DNA of 64,000 nucleotides from Trichocoleus desertorum NBK24 (GCF_030409055.1 NZ_CP116619.1:4131628-4195627); one strand, 5' to 3'. Positions 53,581-61,624 are shown, numbered from the stretch's first letter. The notes: a model not told the origin generated them from the sequence alone. A program made the numbers and translations.

Positions 53581-54009
53581 GTGCAACAAGAAAATCATTT
53601 ACGTGTCAATACAGATCTCAATGAACTAGTACAAGTTCTTTCTTGGTTTGAAAAATTCAATCAACCGCAGATTCCTAGGGAAGTTTGGTTACAATGCCAA
53701 ACAGCTTTAGCGGAAGGGCTGACTAACGCTATTCGACACGCTCATAAGCATCAGCCTGTAGAAACCCCGATTGATATTGAAGTAAAAACCTCGGCTGATA
53801 CTCTAGAAATCCGCATTTGGGATCAAGGCCAACCTTTTGATCTCAATAGTAGGTTGGAGAAAACTACGAATACAGTTGACTTTATGGCTTCTAGTGGTCG
53901 TGGTCTACAGATTTTGAAGTCAGTTGCAGATCACATCAGCTATAGCGTTACAGAAGATAATCGTAACTGCTTATTGATTGTGAAACATTATGCAGCTACA
54001 AAACCTTGA
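53581..54009 (+). CDS. anti-sigma regulatory serine kinase (RsbW/SpoIIAB-type HATPase)
   Basis: A 142-residue GHKL ATPase of the anti-sigma serine kinase family. The N-box is ALAEGLTNAIRHA, followed by IRIWDQGQPFD (G1-like) and SSGRGLQILKSVAD (G2). In known systems such a kinase phosphorylates a STAS protein and holds a sigma factor or other target. The start is GTG at 53581. It is divergent from the PP2C response regulator, and with the STAS gene makes a complete partner-switching set. Its final target is unknown. Confidence 0.9.
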   Translation: MQQENHLRVNTDLNELVQVLSWFEKFNQPQIPREVWLQCQTALAEGLTNAIRHAHKHQPVETPIDIEVKTSADTLEIRIWDQGQPFDLNSRLEKTTNTVDFMASSGRGLQILKSVADHISYSVTEDNRNCLLIVKHYAATKP

Positions 54010-54033
54010 GCTTTCTAACAACGCTAGAAAGCT
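54009..54033 (+). terminator. Perfect hairpin at the end of the RsbW-type gene
   Basis: AGCTTTCTA (54009-54017) and TAGAAAGCT (54025-54033) form a perfect 9-bp stem with a 7-base loop starting on the last base of the stop codon. A-rich sequence follows rather than a U-run, so it may protect the 3' end rather than terminate. Confidence 0.45.
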
Positions 54034-54147
54034 GAAAAATTAGCGAGAGAGTTTGAAGTAATTTTTAGTCTCAATAAATTGGTTGAATACCAAGCAGCAA
54101 AATCACAATAGTAACTAAAAGTAACCAAGCTTATAGCCTTATCTCTA

Positions 54148-54963
54148 TCACTGATTTTCTTGAGTAAATTTATCTATTTGAATTAAAGCTTCTTCAATTT
54201 CTGTTAGAAGCTGGGTTGAATCTTCCGACTTCTGCTGACGGGCTTGTTGCTCTATTTGGGCAGCTGCAACCTGCATTGTTTTTGCGCCTACATTTGCGCT
54301 AGCACCTTTAATGTGGTGTGCTGCTTGCTCAATTTCCCAGAAATTACTTTCTGCGATCGCTGTTTTGATCGCCTTTAAATGTACTTGAGTATCTTCAACA
54401 AAAATAGTGAGTAACTCCAACTCAAATTCATAGCTATTGTCAGACATTTGATGGAGGTGATCCCAATCTATAGGGGGCGTACATTTATCTAGTTCTGCCG
54501 AAAATTCTGAAGAACTAGCGCCTGATTGATCTTCCTGCAAAGTACCCTGACGTTTGACCGCAAGGATTTTTTGGCTCCATTCTTCTAGTTTGAGGGCTAG
54601 CTCATCTTTGCGAACGGGTTTATTTAAAACATCATTGACTCCTGCTGTTAAACACCTAGATTGCTCCTGCGGGGTTAGATCGGCAGTCATCGCCAGTATC
54701 ACGATGGGGGTGCGATCGCCCGTCGCCGCGTCCAGTTCCAAGCGACGAATTGCTGCTGTTAAAGCGTAACCATCCATTCCTGGCATCTCACAGTTGGTGA
54801 GGACAATGTCATAATTCACCCCAGAGATCTGTTGCAGCGCCTCTTGCCCATTAGTACTCACATCAGCTGCGTAGCCCAAGCTTTTGAGTTGATACAAAGT
54901 TACTTTTTGATTAACTGGATTGTCCTCAACCAGTAAGATCTTTAGGCCAGACTCATTATTCAT
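54148..54963 (-). CDS. receiver-HPt protein with substituted phosphoacceptor
   Basis: A 271-residue two-domain signalling protein. The receiver (6-130) has acidic Glu13/Asp14, Thr93 and Lys115, but the phosphoacceptor position reads Asn57 (VLTNCEMPGMDG, codon AAC) instead of Asp. The HPt domain (~165-265) has His216 in AAHHIKGASANVG and should accept phosphate. This arrangement is that of the tail of a large hybrid kinase, here as a separate protein. It may act as a phosphotransfer protein whose receiver is a constant-state or binding domain. It is convergent with the RsbW-type gene. Confidence 0.9.
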   Translation of the reverse strand: MNNESGLKILLVEDNPVNQKVTLYQLKSLGYAADVSTNGQEALQQISGVNYDIVLTNCEMPGMDGYALTAAIRRLELDAATGDRTPIVILAMTADLTPQEQSRCLTAGVNDVLNKPVRKDELALKLEEWSQKILAVKRQGTLQEDQSGASSSEFSAELDKCTPPIDWDHLHQMSDNSYEFELELLTIFVEDTQVHLKAIKTAIAESNFWEIEQAAHHIKGASANVGAKTMQVAAAQIEQQARQQKSEDSTQLLTEIEEALIQIDKFTQENQ

Positions 54964-55292
54964 ATTATTTCTTGCTGAGAGTTATTTCTAGGAAGTTTTA
55001 GTTTACTAAGACCTTTTCAAATTTTCTAAGATGTGACTTATCTGTTATGAATCTACAGACATTAGGCGCAGTTCGGAGTGTCCTCTTCTACGACCCCTGT
55101 GAGCCTCTGTAGCCTAAGGTTATCGCTCTGTAGGGTGTCACTTTGAAAGGCTCTGTTTAAATCAGAATGCCCGCTTCAGGTCTCAGAGCCATATTCATCC
55201 AGCAAGATTTGAGGTTCAGGTCACCTGATGATTTTAGTTATAATTAATACATCTAGCTACCGAAAAACTACTTTGAGCTTAGATGCCTCTGC
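54964..55292. other. Spacer upstream of REC-HPt gene
   Basis: A 329-base stretch that should hold the promoter of the REC-HPt gene. I see no coding sequence and no notable repeat in it. Confidence 0.5.
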
Positions 55293-55451
55293 TTAATCTC
55301 CTAGAAACCAGGCTGCTACAGCTATGAGGAGCATGAAACCAAGCCAAGTAGGGATGTGTAGTAACCCTAAAGTCTTTAGCGGCAGCAATACCAGAGCTTC
55401 AGACACCGTGAAGCCAGCAAACACTAAAATTACAATAATAAGTGCAAGCAT
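55293..55451 (-). CDS. 52-residue hydrophobic membrane protein
   Basis: A short reading frame on the minus strand, ATG at 55451 to TAA at 55293. It encodes a protein with two hydrophobic segments (LALIIVILVFAGFTV and WLGFMLLIAVAAWFLGD) joined by SEALVLLPLKTLGLLHIPT, so it is likely to span the membrane twice. The composition (hydrophobic stretches, few charges, clean stop) is unlike chance frames nearby. No clear Shine-Dalgarno is seen. It is convergent with no gene and divergent from the secreted-protein gene at 55563. Function is unknown. Confidence 0.55.
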   Translation of the reverse strand: MLALIIVILVFAGFTVSEALVLLPLKTLGLLHIPTWLGFMLLIAVAAWFLGD

Positions 55452-55562
55452 AGATTTTTCGATGAAAGGGCACTTGAGTGATCAATGTTTCGTCAATACT
55501 TACGTAGCTTCAACCGGCTACATCTTGAAGTTGATACGAGTTGATGAGAAGGTGTTCCGAGA

Positions 55563-56045
55563 ATGTTGATGCCAACTAGATTCAAACTGATAACGATCGG
55601 CTGCTTGCTGGGGCTGACAACCGCAACAGTAGCTCCTGCCTTAGCTGAGTCAGCCAATTTTGATACCTTAAACCTCTCTCCTGGATTTTCTCGTGCGGAT
55701 GGAACTGTGAGGGGATTTACAGGCGGCTCCTACTCTTTGTCCTCTATTGCAAATCGCGATCGTGATGGTACTCGCTGTCTAGGGTTTGGCGATACTCAGC
55801 CCGACCACATTATGGTGTTGCAAAAGGATTTTTCTCAACTCCAGCTTAAGGTGGATACCCAAGGTAAAGACACTACCTTGGTAGTCAAGGGGCCAAACAA
55901 CACGACTCTGTGTGGTGATGACACAGGTTCTAGTAAGGATGCCAGCATTAACGCCAGCAAGTGGCCTGCGGGAACTTATGAAGTTTGGGTTGGCACGTTT
56001 GATGCTAACGCTCGTTGGAAGTATACACTCACGGTACAACAATAG
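55563..56045 (+). CDS. small secreted protein of unknown function
   Basis: A 160-residue protein with a signal peptide (LITIGCLLGLTTATVAPALA, cleavage after ALAES near residue 30). The mature part has two cysteines (TRCLGFGD and TTLCGDD) and reads as a beta-sandwich, with HIMVLQKDFSQLQLKVD, TTLVVKGPNN and WPAGTYEVWVGTF. The pattern of a pro-peptide C-terminal-like or adhesin-type beta domain is seen in many cyanobacterial exported proteins. ATG 55563 or 55569 may be the start. No partner is evident. Confidence 0.8.
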   Translation: MLMPTRFKLITIGCLLGLTTATVAPALAESANFDTLNLSPGFSRADGTVRGFTGGSYSLSSIANRDRDGTRCLGFGDTQPDHIMVLQKDFSQLQLKVDTQGKDTTLVVKGPNNTTLCGDDTGSSKDASINASKWPAGTYEVWVGTFDANARWKYTLTVQQ

Positions 56046-56169
56046 CTAAGGAGTTAAGGCCAGTGCTGATGTGGGTCAGAACGGCTTAGGTTTTAGGCGT
56101 TGTGCAGCTAAGGCCACTGAGAACGTTAAGATAGTGAGTGGCCTGTCTTGCCAATGAGGGTGTCCACTC

Positions 56170-56997
56170 GTGATAGCTACCCTAATCACTGACTTCCGCA
56201 TTATTTTTGAGCGTGACCCAGCAGCTCGTAACTGGTTGGAAGTTCTATTTTGCTACCCAGGTCTGCAAGCATTACTTTTCCATCGGCCAGCTCATTGGCT
56301 CTACAAACTTGGGATTCCTTTCATTCCTCGGCTGATTTCTCACCTGGCTCGTTTTTTTACAGGGATTGAGATTCACCCAGGCGCGACGATTGGTAAGGGT
56401 GTTTTTATCGACCACGGTATGGGAGTTGTGGTAGGTGAAACGGCGATCGTGGGAGATTATGCTTTGATTTACCAAGGGGTAACCCTAGGCGGTACAGGTA
56501 AGGAAAGCGGTAAACGGCACCCAACCCTAGGCGAAAATGTGGTGGTCGGTGCGGGCGCTAAAGTTCTAGGCAATATCGAAATCGGCAGCAATGTCCGAAT
56601 TGGGGCAGGTTCTGTGGTGCTGCGGGATGTGCCTTCAGATTGCACTGTAGTTGGAGTTCCTGGTCGGATTGTCTACCGGGCTGGTGAACGTGTCGGTCCC
56701 CTGGAGCATGGTCGCTTGCCAGACTCTGAAGCTGAGGTAATTCGGATTTTGGTCGATCGCATTGAAGTGATGGAGCAACAACTGCAACTCCTCCAAGGTC
56801 GGCAAGCTTTGACTAATAGCTATTATCAGAATGCGACACAGTCAGATTACGCGATCGCGGTTCCCGTTGGCCGCGCCGTGCCTGCTGACCCAGAGTACCC
56901 AAACCCAGAAACAGAAGCTGAAGGAACTCAGGTTGTACCCAGTTGCCGATTGCGTGACAAGGTAATTGAGCAGTTTTTGGATGGCAGTGGGATTTAG
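56170..56997 (+). CDS. cysE: serine O-acetyltransferase
   Basis: CysE acetylates serine with acetyl-CoA, the first step of cysteine synthesis. The 275-residue protein has the N-terminal helical domain and a left-handed beta-helix of hexapeptide repeats (~65-170). The catalytic pair is Asp81-His82 ([13 protein letters not shown]), with [12 protein letters not shown] following. It carries an extra ~75-residue C-terminal tail beyond VYRAGERVG, with a coiled stretch ([14 protein letters not shown]). The usual C-terminal Ile seen in CysE proteins that form the cysteine synthase complex is present (GSGI end). The start is GTG at 56170. Confidence 0.94.
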   Translation: MIATLITDFRIIFERDPAARNWLEVLFCYPGLQALLFHRPAHWLYKLGIPFIPRLISHLARFFTGIEIHPGATIGKGVFIDHGMGVVVGETAIVGDYALIYQGVTLGGTGKESGKRHPTLGENVVVGAGAKVLGNIEIGSNVRIGAGSVVLRDVPSDCTVVGVPGRIVYRAGERVGPLEHGRLPDSEAEVIRILVDRIEVMEQQLQLLQGRQALTNSYYQNATQSDYAIAVPVGRAVPADPEYPNPETEAEGTQVVPSCRLRDKVIEQFLDGSGI

Positions 56998-57004
56998 CTG
57001 CTTT

Positions 57005-57586
57005 CTAGGGATTGATGCTCTGAGCAGACCAAGCTTGGTTTTGATCTCTTTGATAGAGACAACGATTTTGTGGATCTCCACGCAGTTCTAGGTGATCTAC
57101 CTGCTCTGGTTCTAGTAGGAGTAGACAGAAGTGAGGCAGGGGTTCTGTCGCATCGGGAGGCTGTGACGCAAAAGCCGCAGCCTCTTGTTTTGGCTGTCCT
57201 GGTGTTGGCCAAGTAAATTGTAGACGTGCGGCATCTGAAAGTTCTTGCCAAGCTGTTTTACGAGCTTGTTGCAACTCTATGCCTGGATGCTCAGCTCGCA
57301 CTAAAGTGAGGACACCAGCAAGGCGAAATTGCTCTCTGGTCTTAACAAAATACCAGCAGGCTTCTGCTTTGGGATTCTGCTCAATTTGGCCTGTTTTCTC
57401 GCTGCGAGCGTTGGTGACAAACTTTAGTTGGTTTGTGGGATCAAGAAAGCCTCGGAACACAACTGTCCGGTTTGCAGGCTGGCCGTTGAGGTGTACTGTC
57501 GCTAGTTGCAAAAAACGAGCCTCAGGCTGGCTACGGTTGCGATGTAAAGCATGAGCAAGGGGCGATCGCCAAGGCGCAAAGGACAT
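57005..57586 (-). CDS. pyridoxamine 5'-phosphate oxidase-related FMN-binding protein
   Basis: A 193-residue protein of the PNPOx-like split-barrel family (Alr4036 type). Visible family segments are FLQLATVHLNGQPANRTVVFRGF (~25-47) and LKFVTNARSEKTGQIEQNP, then EACWYFVKTREQFRLAG, as in flavin-binding oxidases. The end (LELRGDPQNRCLYQRD) is also typical. It may bind FMN and oxidise a small substrate, but true pyridoxamine phosphate oxidase activity is not certain. Its end is seven bases from the convergent cysE stop. Confidence 0.88.
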   Translation of the reverse strand: MSFAPWRSPLAHALHRNRSQPEARFLQLATVHLNGQPANRTVVFRGFLDPTNQLKFVTNARSEKTGQIEQNPKAEACWYFVKTREQFRLAGVLTLVRAEHPGIELQQARKTAWQELSDAARLQFTWPTPGQPKQEAAAFASQPPDATEPLPHFCLLLLEPEQVDHLELRGDPQNRCLYQRDQNQAWSAQSINP

Positions 57587-57933
57587 TACAAACTTTCTTT
57601 CTAACGCGACTTCAGGCTTTCCAGTATTACAGAGATTTAAGATCCTTCTTGCGGCTCTGGAAGTAATCCAACTTTAAGCCAGTGGACTGAAGTACGACTA
57701 GCTCAGACCAGTAGACGTATTGAGCTTGTCAGTTTGTAGTAGACCCAAGCATGGCAGTTTCAGGCGTCACTTGAGCGATTTTACTTTGACAAACCTGAGT
57801 ACAAGTGTCTTATCCTTTAATTGATTTGAGCATGAATAGTGGTTAAAGCCAGTTTTTTAGCCCTTTAGACACTACATATAGACTATTGGATCAACTATAT
57901 TTAGACTTAGGCCCAATAGTGAGATCTAAATCT
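57587..57933. promoter_or_regulatory. Divergent spacer upstream of the HExxH gene
   Basis: A 347-base spacer. No other coding region is convincing. It contains a NrdR-box-like palindrome (57869-57884) listed separately, and a weaker match with half-site TAGTG around 57827-57842, so it resembles the region in front of nrdJ. Confidence 0.45.
57869..57884. promoter_or_regulatory. NrdR-box-like palindrome upstream of the HExxH gene
   Basis: ACACTACATATAGACT matches the published NrdR consensus (acaCwAtATaTwGtgt) at 13 of 16 positions. It lies 49 bases before the ATG at 57934. NrdR represses ribonucleotide reductase genes, and the nearby nrdJ has similar sites. Confidence 0.5.
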
Positions 57934-58848
57934 ATGGCTCAAGGTGTTGAACAGGTGAACAGTCAGCCTTCTAAAGCTATAACTGCTGCTAATCCTGTAT
58001 TTTTCAGGTCTTACGGTCGTCGAGGCAGCAAAACCGACAATGAATTAGTAAATAGGCTGAATGCTAAAGTTCGCCAGATTTTGAAACACGCTCGGAGGCT
58101 TGCAGAAATAGATCCTCAAACTGAAGAAATCACAAAGCCACTAGACCATTACTCTAATGGGGTCATTTTTGAGCCTTTAGAGGACGACGGCCACCTACCT
58201 AATGACTCCAATCGAACTATCATCCTCAATTCAAAAGCTATTATTCAGCTAACCGAGAAAGTCCCTAAACCGTGGCTACCTATATCTCTCCTAGTTTTCT
58301 TATGCCATGAGGCGTCACACATCTCTCAAAGAGTTAAATATCGAGAAGATGTTCAACGTATGAAAGGAGTTGGCAAAGATATTGGGGAGAAGCGAATGGG
58401 AGAGCTGGATTTGAGAAGTGATTTTCTAGCAGCCCATACGTTAAGCCTATTTTTTATGTTGCACGATAGAAAAACTTATAACCGTAGAGAGTATGTTAGA
58501 TGGTTTTATGAAGTGTGGCACAAAGTATGCAAAGCCATGCTTGATGCTTTTCCTGCTAGTCAACGAGAAGACAAACAGCAGCGAGTCTTTGGATACTTAC
58601 TCATGTCAAACCTCATTAGCGATGCTTACCTTGGTAACTACCCATTAGAATTTGAAGCTGAGTTATGGCCTGTCTGGGGCGATTCTTTAGGCTGGCTATC
58701 GATATACAGTAACGGCAATTCTTTACTCTCAGGCAGTCCAGTTAATTCAAACCTAATGGAGCAAATACTAAACAATATCTCCACAGGAGAATATGACTTT
58801 GCTGCTGCGGGCATTAGAGAGCTATGGCGGCAACTACCAAGACGCTAA
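57934..58848 (+). CDS. HExxH protein with a nrdJ-like N-terminus
   Basis: A 304-residue soluble protein of unknown family. Residues 1-30 are clearly related to the start of the downstream NrdJ: both share the E-x-V...SQ pattern and ANPVFFR (19-25) followed by Y and RR. From ~35 on it has nothing of NrdJ. A zinc-peptidase-like motif HEASH is at 125-129, and ELDLRSDFLAAH at 157-168 could give a third ligand, as in ImmA/IrrE-like proteins. ATG 57934 is chosen because its surroundings match those of the nrdJ ATG; TTG 57886 is an alternative. It may be an inserted gene fused to an old nrdJ 5' end. Metalloprotease activity is not proven. Confidence 0.75.
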   Translation: MAQGVEQVNSQPSKAITAANPVFFRSYGRRGSKTDNELVNRLNAKVRQILKHARRLAEIDPQTEEITKPLDHYSNGVIFEPLEDDGHLPNDSNRTIILNSKAIIQLTEKVPKPWLPISLLVFLCHEASHISQRVKYREDVQRMKGVGKDIGEKRMGELDLRSDFLAAHTLSLFFMLHDRKTYNRREYVRWFYEVWHKVCKAMLDAFPASQREDKQQRVFGYLLMSNLISDAYLGNYPLEFEAELWPVWGDSLGWLSIYSNGNSLLSGSPVNSNLMEQILNNISTGEYDFAAAGIRELWRQLPRR

Positions 58849-58879
58849 TCTCAATCGTCCTGGCTTTCCTTTACAGATT

Positions 58880-58928
58880 TAGTGATCTATAGTGTTTGTT
58901 TTAGTAGTTGAAGCACTATATATAGCCA
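58880..58928. promoter_or_regulatory. Pair of NrdR-box-like sites upstream of nrdJ
   Basis: Two sites lie in the 114-base spacer before nrdJ. At 58913-58928 the sequence contains CTATATATAG, an exact match to the ten central bases of the NrdR consensus. At 58880-58895 the right half TATAGTGT matches fully. Their centres are 33 bases apart, about three helical turns, close to the spacing usual for paired NrdR boxes. Confidence 0.6.
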
Positions 58929-58962
58929 CTTCCTCTCCTACGTTAGCGAGACTTCATTATCT

Positions 58963-61248
58963 ATGGTTCGAGATCTAGAGCGGGTACGCCCAACCAGTCA
59001 ATTTCCGGAAACAGCACCTACAGCCAATCCAGTTTTCTTTAGGACTTATAGCCGTAGAACTGATGGTCGGCGTGAAACCTGGGAACAAGTCTGCGATCGC
59101 ACAATTGAAGGCATCGCCAAACTGGGTAAGCTCACTGACGCGGAAGTAGATTTGCTGCGGCGGATGCAGTACCAGATTAAGAGCTTGCCATCCGGTCGTT
59201 GGTTATGGATTGGGGGCACTGACTGGATCGAAAAACCAGAAAACTTTTCCGGCGCTTATAACTGCACCAGCACCAACGTCATCGACTGGCGAGCTTTTGG
59301 CTTAATGATGGATCTCGCCATGCAAGGATGCGGAACTGGGGCGATCTTAGAACCCAAATACATCGATCGCCTCCCTGCCATTCGTAACCGCTTGAATGTC
59401 ACCGTTTCAGGCGAAATTGGCACTACCCCTGCTGATCAGCGTCGCAGCACCACAGATGTTCAGATTGAAGGCAACCAAGTTCAGATCAATGTCGGTGACA
59501 GCCGCCAAGGTTGGGTCAAGTCCTATCAGTCTTTGCTCGAACTCTCTAGCAGCGATCGCTTTTCTGGTGAAGTTCAAGTAGTTGTCAATCTCAGCGATGT
59601 CCGTCCGGCGGGTGAAACGCTAAAAGGCTTTGGTGGTGTTGCCAACCCGATCAAGTTACCCGAACTCTACGATCGCTGCGCTACCATCCTGAACCGAGCC
59701 GTCGGTCGCCAATTAAACTCCGTAGAATGCTGCTTGTTGATTGATGCTGCTGCGGTAACGATTGTCGCCGGAAACATTAGGCGCAGCGCGGGTATGCGTC
59801 AAGGGGATAGCAACGATGCAGAATTTGCAACAGCTAAGGACAATCTCTGGCAGCAAGATGCAGAGGGTAACTGGCGCATTGACCCCGAACGCGACGCTCT
59901 GCGGATGGCAAACCATACCAGAGTGTTTCACCGCCAACCTTCTGAGCAAGAGTGTATTGAGGCAGTTCGTAAGCAGTTCTACTCTGGGGAAGGCGCGATT
60001 CAATATGCTCCAGAAGCGATCGCCCGATCTAACTCTGACTTATTGCCTACACCAGAACTAAAAGCAGAATTCCTGCAAGTATATGAGCAGGGCGATATTA
60101 AACAGTGGATACAAAATCACTATCCTCAGATATCAATTGAGGAGATCGAGCACCGCTTAGGACGTTATGGTTTAAACCCATGCGGAGAGATCACGGGGGC
60201 CGACTTCCACTGCAACTTAGCAGAGGTACATCTTAATCAACTCGATCCTCACAATCCGCAAGAACAGGAAGAGGCTTTCACCGCTGGAGCGCTCTCTGTG
60301 GCGGCGCTGTTGAACCATCGATTTGTGGAAGAACGCTATCAATGGTCGCGGGAAGTTGACCCGATTGTGGGAGTCTCTTTCACGGGGCTGTTTGACTTCT
60401 TCGTCAGAGCCTTTGGCGTGGACTGGTTGCACTGGTGGGAAGCGGGTCGGCCCGATACTGTAGCTGGCTTAGAGTTTAAGCAGAAAGAGCAAGCTTATCT
60501 ATCGCGCTGGAAAGAAATTGTGCATCAGGTGGTGTGGGAATACTGCGATCGCCACGGCATCAAGCGTCCTAACCGTTGCACTACTGTCCAGCCTTCCGGC
60601 ACTAAGTCACTCCTGACAGGTGCATCTCCCGGTTGGCACCCGCCCAAAGCTCAGCGTTACATTCGGCGGATCACATTCCGTAAGAATGACCCCGTAGCGC
60701 TGGCTTGTATTGAGTACGGCTATAGTGTCGTGCCGTCTCAGTCGGATAAAGATGAGAATGGCAACCTACTCAACGATCCTTTTGACCCACGGGTGACAGA
60801 GTGGCTGGTCGAAATCCCGGTCGAGGTGCCTTGGGCCAACTTGCCAGGAGCCGATCAAATCGCGATCGAGAAGTTCTCCGCCGAAGCGCAGTTTGACTTC
60901 TACATGCAGGTGCAGACGCACTATACCGCTCATAACACCAGTGCCACGGTGGAGCTACGAGAAGATGAAGTTGAGCCTTTGGCCCGACGGATTTATCAGG
61001 CGATCGCGAATCAAGAAGGCTACATTAGTGCGGCTCTCTTGGCTCGATTTGATGCACCTTTCCCCCGTTTACCTTTCGAGAAGATCGATCAACAAACTTA
61101 CGAACAGTTGCAGGAAGGGGTGCAGGCACGACGTAGAACTGATAACTTCTATACGGCCTTAAGCCGCTATGACTCTGGAGAGGCTACTGTTGAAGGCCCA
61201 GCGGGTTGCGACAGCGACAAATGCATGATGCCTGAGACAAAAAACTAG
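58963..61248 (+). CDS. nrdJ: adenosylcobalamin-dependent ribonucleoside-triphosphate reductase (class II)
   Basis: Class II ribonucleotide reductase, which uses coenzyme B12 to make deoxyribonucleotides without an oxygen-dependent subunit. The 761-residue protein resembles the monomeric type. Visible motifs are FSGAYNCTSTN with Cys101, the radical-site loop NPCGE at 405-409 (Cys407), and QPSGTKSLLTGASPGWHPP. The C-terminal redox pair is Cys749/Cys754 (CDSDKC). Some cyanobacterial copies carry inteins, but this one does not. Two NrdR-box-like sites lie upstream. The first 30 residues are duplicated in the gene before it. No Shine-Dalgarno is seen at ATG 58963. Confidence 0.95.
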   Translation: MVRDLERVRPTSQFPETAPTANPVFFRTYSRRTDGRRETWEQVCDRTIEGIAKLGKLTDAEVDLLRRMQYQIKSLPSGRWLWIGGTDWIEKPENFSGAYNCTSTNVIDWRAFGLMMDLAMQGCGTGAILEPKYIDRLPAIRNRLNVTVSGEIGTTPADQRRSTTDVQIEGNQVQINVGDSRQGWVKSYQSLLELSSSDRFSGEVQVVVNLSDVRPAGETLKGFGGVANPIKLPELYDRCATILNRAVGRQLNSVECCLLIDAAAVTIVAGNIRRSAGMRQGDSNDAEFATAKDNLWQQDAEGNWRIDPERDALRMANHTRVFHRQPSEQECIEAVRKQFYSGEGAIQYAPEAIARSNSDLLPTPELKAEFLQVYEQGDIKQWIQNHYPQISIEEIEHRLGRYGLNPCGEITGADFHCNLAEVHLNQLDPHNPQEQEEAFTAGALSVAALLNHRFVEERYQWSREVDPIVGVSFTGLFDFFVRAFGVDWLHWWEAGRPDTVAGLEFKQKEQAYLSRWKEIVHQVVWEYCDRHGIKRPNRCTTVQPSGTKSLLTGASPGWHPPKAQRYIRRITFRKNDPVALACIEYGYSVVPSQSDKDENGNLLNDPFDPRVTEWLVEIPVEVPWANLPGADQIAIEKFSAEAQFDFYMQVQTHYTAHNTSATVELREDEVEPLARRIYQAIANQEGYISAALLARFDAPFPRLPFEKIDQQTYEQLQEGVQARRRTDNFYTALSRYDSGEATVEGPAGCDSDKCMMPETKN

Positions 61249-61352
61249 AGGAGCGTTACGCTAAGAGTGTTATTGCTGCTGTTAGTTTTGACAGAGCAAA
61301 AATCGCTTTTTTAATCTAGTTCCGTAAAAGGTTTAGCGTTAGGAGGACTTTC

Positions 61353-61571
61353 ATGTTTGTTGATGAACTCACACCTATTTTCAAAGAATTAACTCGACAG
61401 CCAATGGCATTTCTAGGAGGATTGGTTTCTGGCGTTTTTCGGCTGAACTTGGCTGATGATCCAGTAAAAAGCTGGCTAGATCAACAAGCGGGGACTTCAA
61501 CGTCTACTACTTTCAATCACAGCACTTCAAACGGTCGAAACAACGGTCCTCAATCCATTTCAATCGATTAG
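61353..61571 (+). CDS. small conserved cyanobacterial protein
   Basis: A 72-residue protein starting MFVDELTPIFKELTRQPMA, with a moderately hydrophobic stretch (FLGGLVSGVFRLNLADDPVK) followed by SWLDQQ and a Ser/Thr/Asn-rich tail. I recall short proteins with the pattern PxxFxGGxVSGxxRLNLxxxPVxxWL in many cyanobacteria, with no known function. An AGGAGG Shine-Dalgarno stands seven bases before the ATG. A strong terminator follows, so it is probably a monocistronic gene or the end of the nrdJ transcript. Confidence 0.8.
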   Translation: MFVDELTPIFKELTRQPMAFLGGLVSGVFRLNLADDPVKSWLDQQAGTSTSTTFNHSTSNGRNNGPQSISID

Positions 61572-61590
61572 ATTCATCAAGATTCCATAG

Positions 61591-61624
61591 AAAGAGAGTC
61601 AGATTTGGGTCTGGCTCTCTTTTT
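61591..61624 (+). terminator. Intrinsic terminator after the small conserved gene
   Basis: AGAGAGTCAGA (61593-61603) and TCTGGCTCTCT (61610-61620) form an 11-bp stem with one G-U and a 6-base loop, followed by TTTT and flanked by A's on the 5' side. It lies 20 bases after the stop codon. Confidence 0.85.

Noticed and set aside
55324-55569. 81-codon plus-strand frame before the secreted protein
   Set aside because: It is antisense to the hydrophobic minus-strand frame at 55293-55451, which looks more like a real protein, and it runs into the next gene.
58849-58962. Cobalamin riboswitch before nrdJ
   Set aside because: The spacer is only 114 bases and has no B12-box-like sequence; the NrdR-like palindromes explain it better.
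58963-61248. Intein or split gene in nrdJ
   Set aside because: The length (761 residues) and continuous motifs are those of an intein-free enzyme; no Cys/His-Asn splice-junction pattern was found.
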